64,000 bases of DNA from contig CANTUR010000166.1 in assembly GCA_947683625.1 (NCBI GenBank), positions 4,791,001 through 4,855,000 of the forward strand, written 5' to 3'. The notes below the pieces were generated by a model. That model was not told where the DNA came from. It did not search any database and worked only from the letters and a program-made list of their open reading frames with translations. The first letter of the stretch is position 1. Every line of letters starts with the position of its first letter. This DNA is from Mallotus nudiflorus (Eukaryota; Streptophyta; Magnoliopsida; Malpighiales; Euphorbiaceae). The position numbers and the translations under genes are program-made. Shown one piece after another: positions 61,633-64,000 of this stretch.

Positions 61633-64000
61633 TGTTATAACCCGAGTTTTTAAATGATTTTATTTTAAATCGAGATATGCAGTGTTAATAAATTTGAAAA
61701 ATATATTTGATTATTGAATTATTTTATGAATAATTAACGTTATTTTATGTTAATTTATAGTTTTCTACGTAAAAATTATCCCAAAACTTATATTCTTGGA
61801 AAATAATATTTTATGTTTAATGTTATTTTATCTTACTAAATTACATTGTTTCATGCATTATTATTATTTTATGTATGTATATATATATATATATATATAT
61901 TTATTTATTTATTTATTTATATATTATAACTTTATAATATAGTTTAATACTATATAATATATACTAAAAACACACACCACATGTTTTAAATGCACACTTA
62001 TATATATGGTGTATATATATAAGTGTGTGCATTTAAAATATGTAAGAGAAAAGAAACACCCCTTCTCCCTTTCTTTCTCGAAACCATCTCGTCCTATCCC
62101 CTCATCGCTGCAACTCTGTTCCCCTCCATTCAGAGTGCCTCCTGGAGTGCCACCTCTTCCTCCAGCAGCTCTGCCACCCCTGTCATCCCCTCCAGCGCCC
62201 GCAACAACTTGAGGAAGCCATTTTTGGCCGAAACCACCCTCTCCTCCGTTCACCAACTTTCCGGCAACCAAACTCGATGATTCCGGTGCCGTTGAACTCC
62301 TATAACTCTATAGAAGTCAATTTCAAGCTTCTTGTAGCTTGAAAACTTGATTTGGTAAGGTTTTGAGCTTGATTCCATTTTCGGCCATTTATGCTTTTTT
62401 ATTTTTTTGAACTTCGTTCTTTAAGATTCAAACTTAATTCCTTTACAAATTATGTTTCCCTTAGCTTAATCTACACTCTGGAATTTTTTTTTGTAATTTT
62501 TGGAATTTAATTTGATTTTTGTGAATTTTTTATTATTTTATTATTATGTTATTATTTTCGTAAATTAATTAAATAAATTATGAAATTGTGATTTTTGGTG
62601 TTATTGGTGGTTAATATTAATTTTAGAATTTAATTTATAATTTTTTTTATTTTGTGTAATTTTTATAATTATTTTTAGTTTATGTCAATTTTGGAAATAT
62701 AGGTTATATATGTATTTTGTTAAAATTAATTGGTTAATCGAGTATAATTGTTGATTTTATTCAATTATATGTTGAGAAAATAATTTTAGAGTATTTATAT
62801 AATTTTTAGTGAATTTTTGAGTATTTTTAGTTTATTATTTGAATTTTTATATACTAGGGGTATTTTGGTAATTTGGTAGTAATTTTAGTTAAATATTAAG
62901 TTTAATTGGTTTTAATAATTATTTGAGGTATAAAAATGATTTTTACAAATTACTTACTATTTTTAACTAATTAAAACTATTTTTCAAAAATTATTTTCAA
63001 ATTATATATAATATACTATTTTTGTAAATAAATGGGTTTTTAGTAATTTTTAGTATGTTTTTTGGACTAATAAAGTAATTTGGATTTATAAAATGAATAT
63101 CTATTAATATTTTTAAATTTATCGAGAATTATCGATTTTTAATAATATTATATTAATATTAGGATTTTTAAGTAAATATCGATGAAATAATTATTTTTAG
63201 TGTTTAAATATTTAATTTGCTATATTTTGGTATTTAAAGGGCATTTTCAGTATTTATGGAATTTTAATATATTCTGTGTATTTTCTTGTGAATTGAGGAT
63301 CTCGGTCGGTGGAATTTGCAGTTTGGGATCCCAACCCAGGGTTGTGTGAATATGTTATTAAATCTATTTCGAAGTGTGTTTTTTTACTTGACCGGCTCTA
63401 CTTTTTAAGTAGAAAGATGTTCGTTTTACAGAGGAGGTTCTACCGAATTTTCAGTAAAATTCTCGTAAAACGTAACATTCGGTCAAATTCCTATTCTTTG
63501 TCTGTGTCTAGAATTCTAGATCGAGTTTCTAGAAATTAAGTTAGATTTATTCTAATTTTGTGTTATTTATTTATTTGTTAGTTGCGTTGAGACTGAAGCT
63601 TAGTGGACCAGGCTCGTCGGACCCATCTCGAGGAGCGCACAACTGTGAGTTATTATAATGTATATGCATTGCTTAGGTTGCATGATTTAGTTTTCTATGT
63701 TTTAAATATAAATTTTTACATAATTGCCTATTTGAATGTTTAAGTATATTTTGGTATATTATGAAATAAATGCATGTTTTCCTTTTTCAATTAAATATGG
63801 TTTGTTTATAAATATATTATTGGTTGAATTTAATATGTTTTGTGTTTTATTTAAGTTGATTATACGTATATATACCTGAAATATACTTAGTATATTTCTG
63901 GTATATATATGGTATATTTGTTTATTTTAAATACCATTATGCATCCTTTATTTTCTTGAATGTATGTTTTATATTAAAATGAAGAATATCGATAGAACGT
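61633..64000 (+). mobile_element. LTR of family A, copy A3 (cut by window end)
   Basis: Begins TGTTATAACCCGAG after target agttt and follows the family order: GCAGTGTTAAT block, AT tract at 61877-61920, GC-rich island at 62050-62290, donor-like GGTAAGG at 62354-62360, stem-loops at 63396-63471, the gaccgaggc-equivalent block at about 63580-63640, and gaatatcgatagaacgt at the last bases. The right third lies outside, so solo or full-length status is unknown. The frames at 61924-62280 fall in the GC island and differ between copies, so they are not genes. Confidence 0.88.

Noticed and set aside
1..64000. CRISPR array, bacterial operons or organelle DNA
   Set aside because: Tandem repeats here have no regular short spacers. 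Genes are intron-bearing plant genes, and no rRNA, tRNA or plastid/mitochondrial gene was recognised.

Overview
This window is nuclear DNA from a flowering plant, most likely a eudicot. It is very AT-rich, its genes are split by T-rich GT..AG introns, and more than a third of it is recognisable transposon remnants. The species cannot be named from the sequence alone.

Only two genes can be defended, both on the + strand, in a gene island at about 16-28 kb. The first (16153-21582, five exons, 508 aa) is a sucrose/H+ symporter of the SUT4/SUC4 type. The second (25823-27730, two exons, 571 aa) is a MATE/DTX efflux carrier. Both are multi-pass membrane transporters, but nothing in the sequence ties them into one pathway. 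The other open frames are chance frames in AT-rich, microsatellite or repeat DNA, apart from a few weak candidates that are flagged.

The left arm (1-15 kb) is transposon DNA. It holds a left-truncated LTR of family A (1-2346, - strand), diverged repeats, a solo LTR of family A (7837-11100, TSD ttcca), a TRIM-like mini-element (about 12060-12510) and an LTR of family C (about 12850-14321). From 28 to 38 kb there is gene-free AT-rich DNA with microsatellites and short tandem duplications. A decayed but structurally complete Ty1/copia element with 186-bp LTRs lies at 38559-43050 on the - strand. Next come a possible non-autonomous element with a minisatellite (43341-43960), a second minisatellite, and a GC-richer exon-like patch at 46.9-47.1 kb.

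From 47873 to the right end the window is a nested transposon stack. A repeat B of about 3.5 kb lies in two head-to-tail copies (B1 from 47873, B2 from 55955). B1 is interrupted by a solo LTR of family C (48141-49529, TSD tattt) and a family A LTR (50636-53866). B2 is interrupted by an inverted family A solo LTR (56562-59819, TSD attaa) and another A copy that starts at 61633 and runs off the end. Because B1 and B2 are paralogous, each gives the empty site for insertions in the other.

The best candidate for something undescribed is inside family A. The copies share a string of stem-loops downstream of the LTR TATA region, and several arms differ between copies by compensating base changes. 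That is a sign of selection on RNA or DNA structure. The B repeat separately carries clusters of GAGGCG/CGCCTC palindromes. No CRISPR array, rRNA gene, tRNA gene or organelle insertion was seen.
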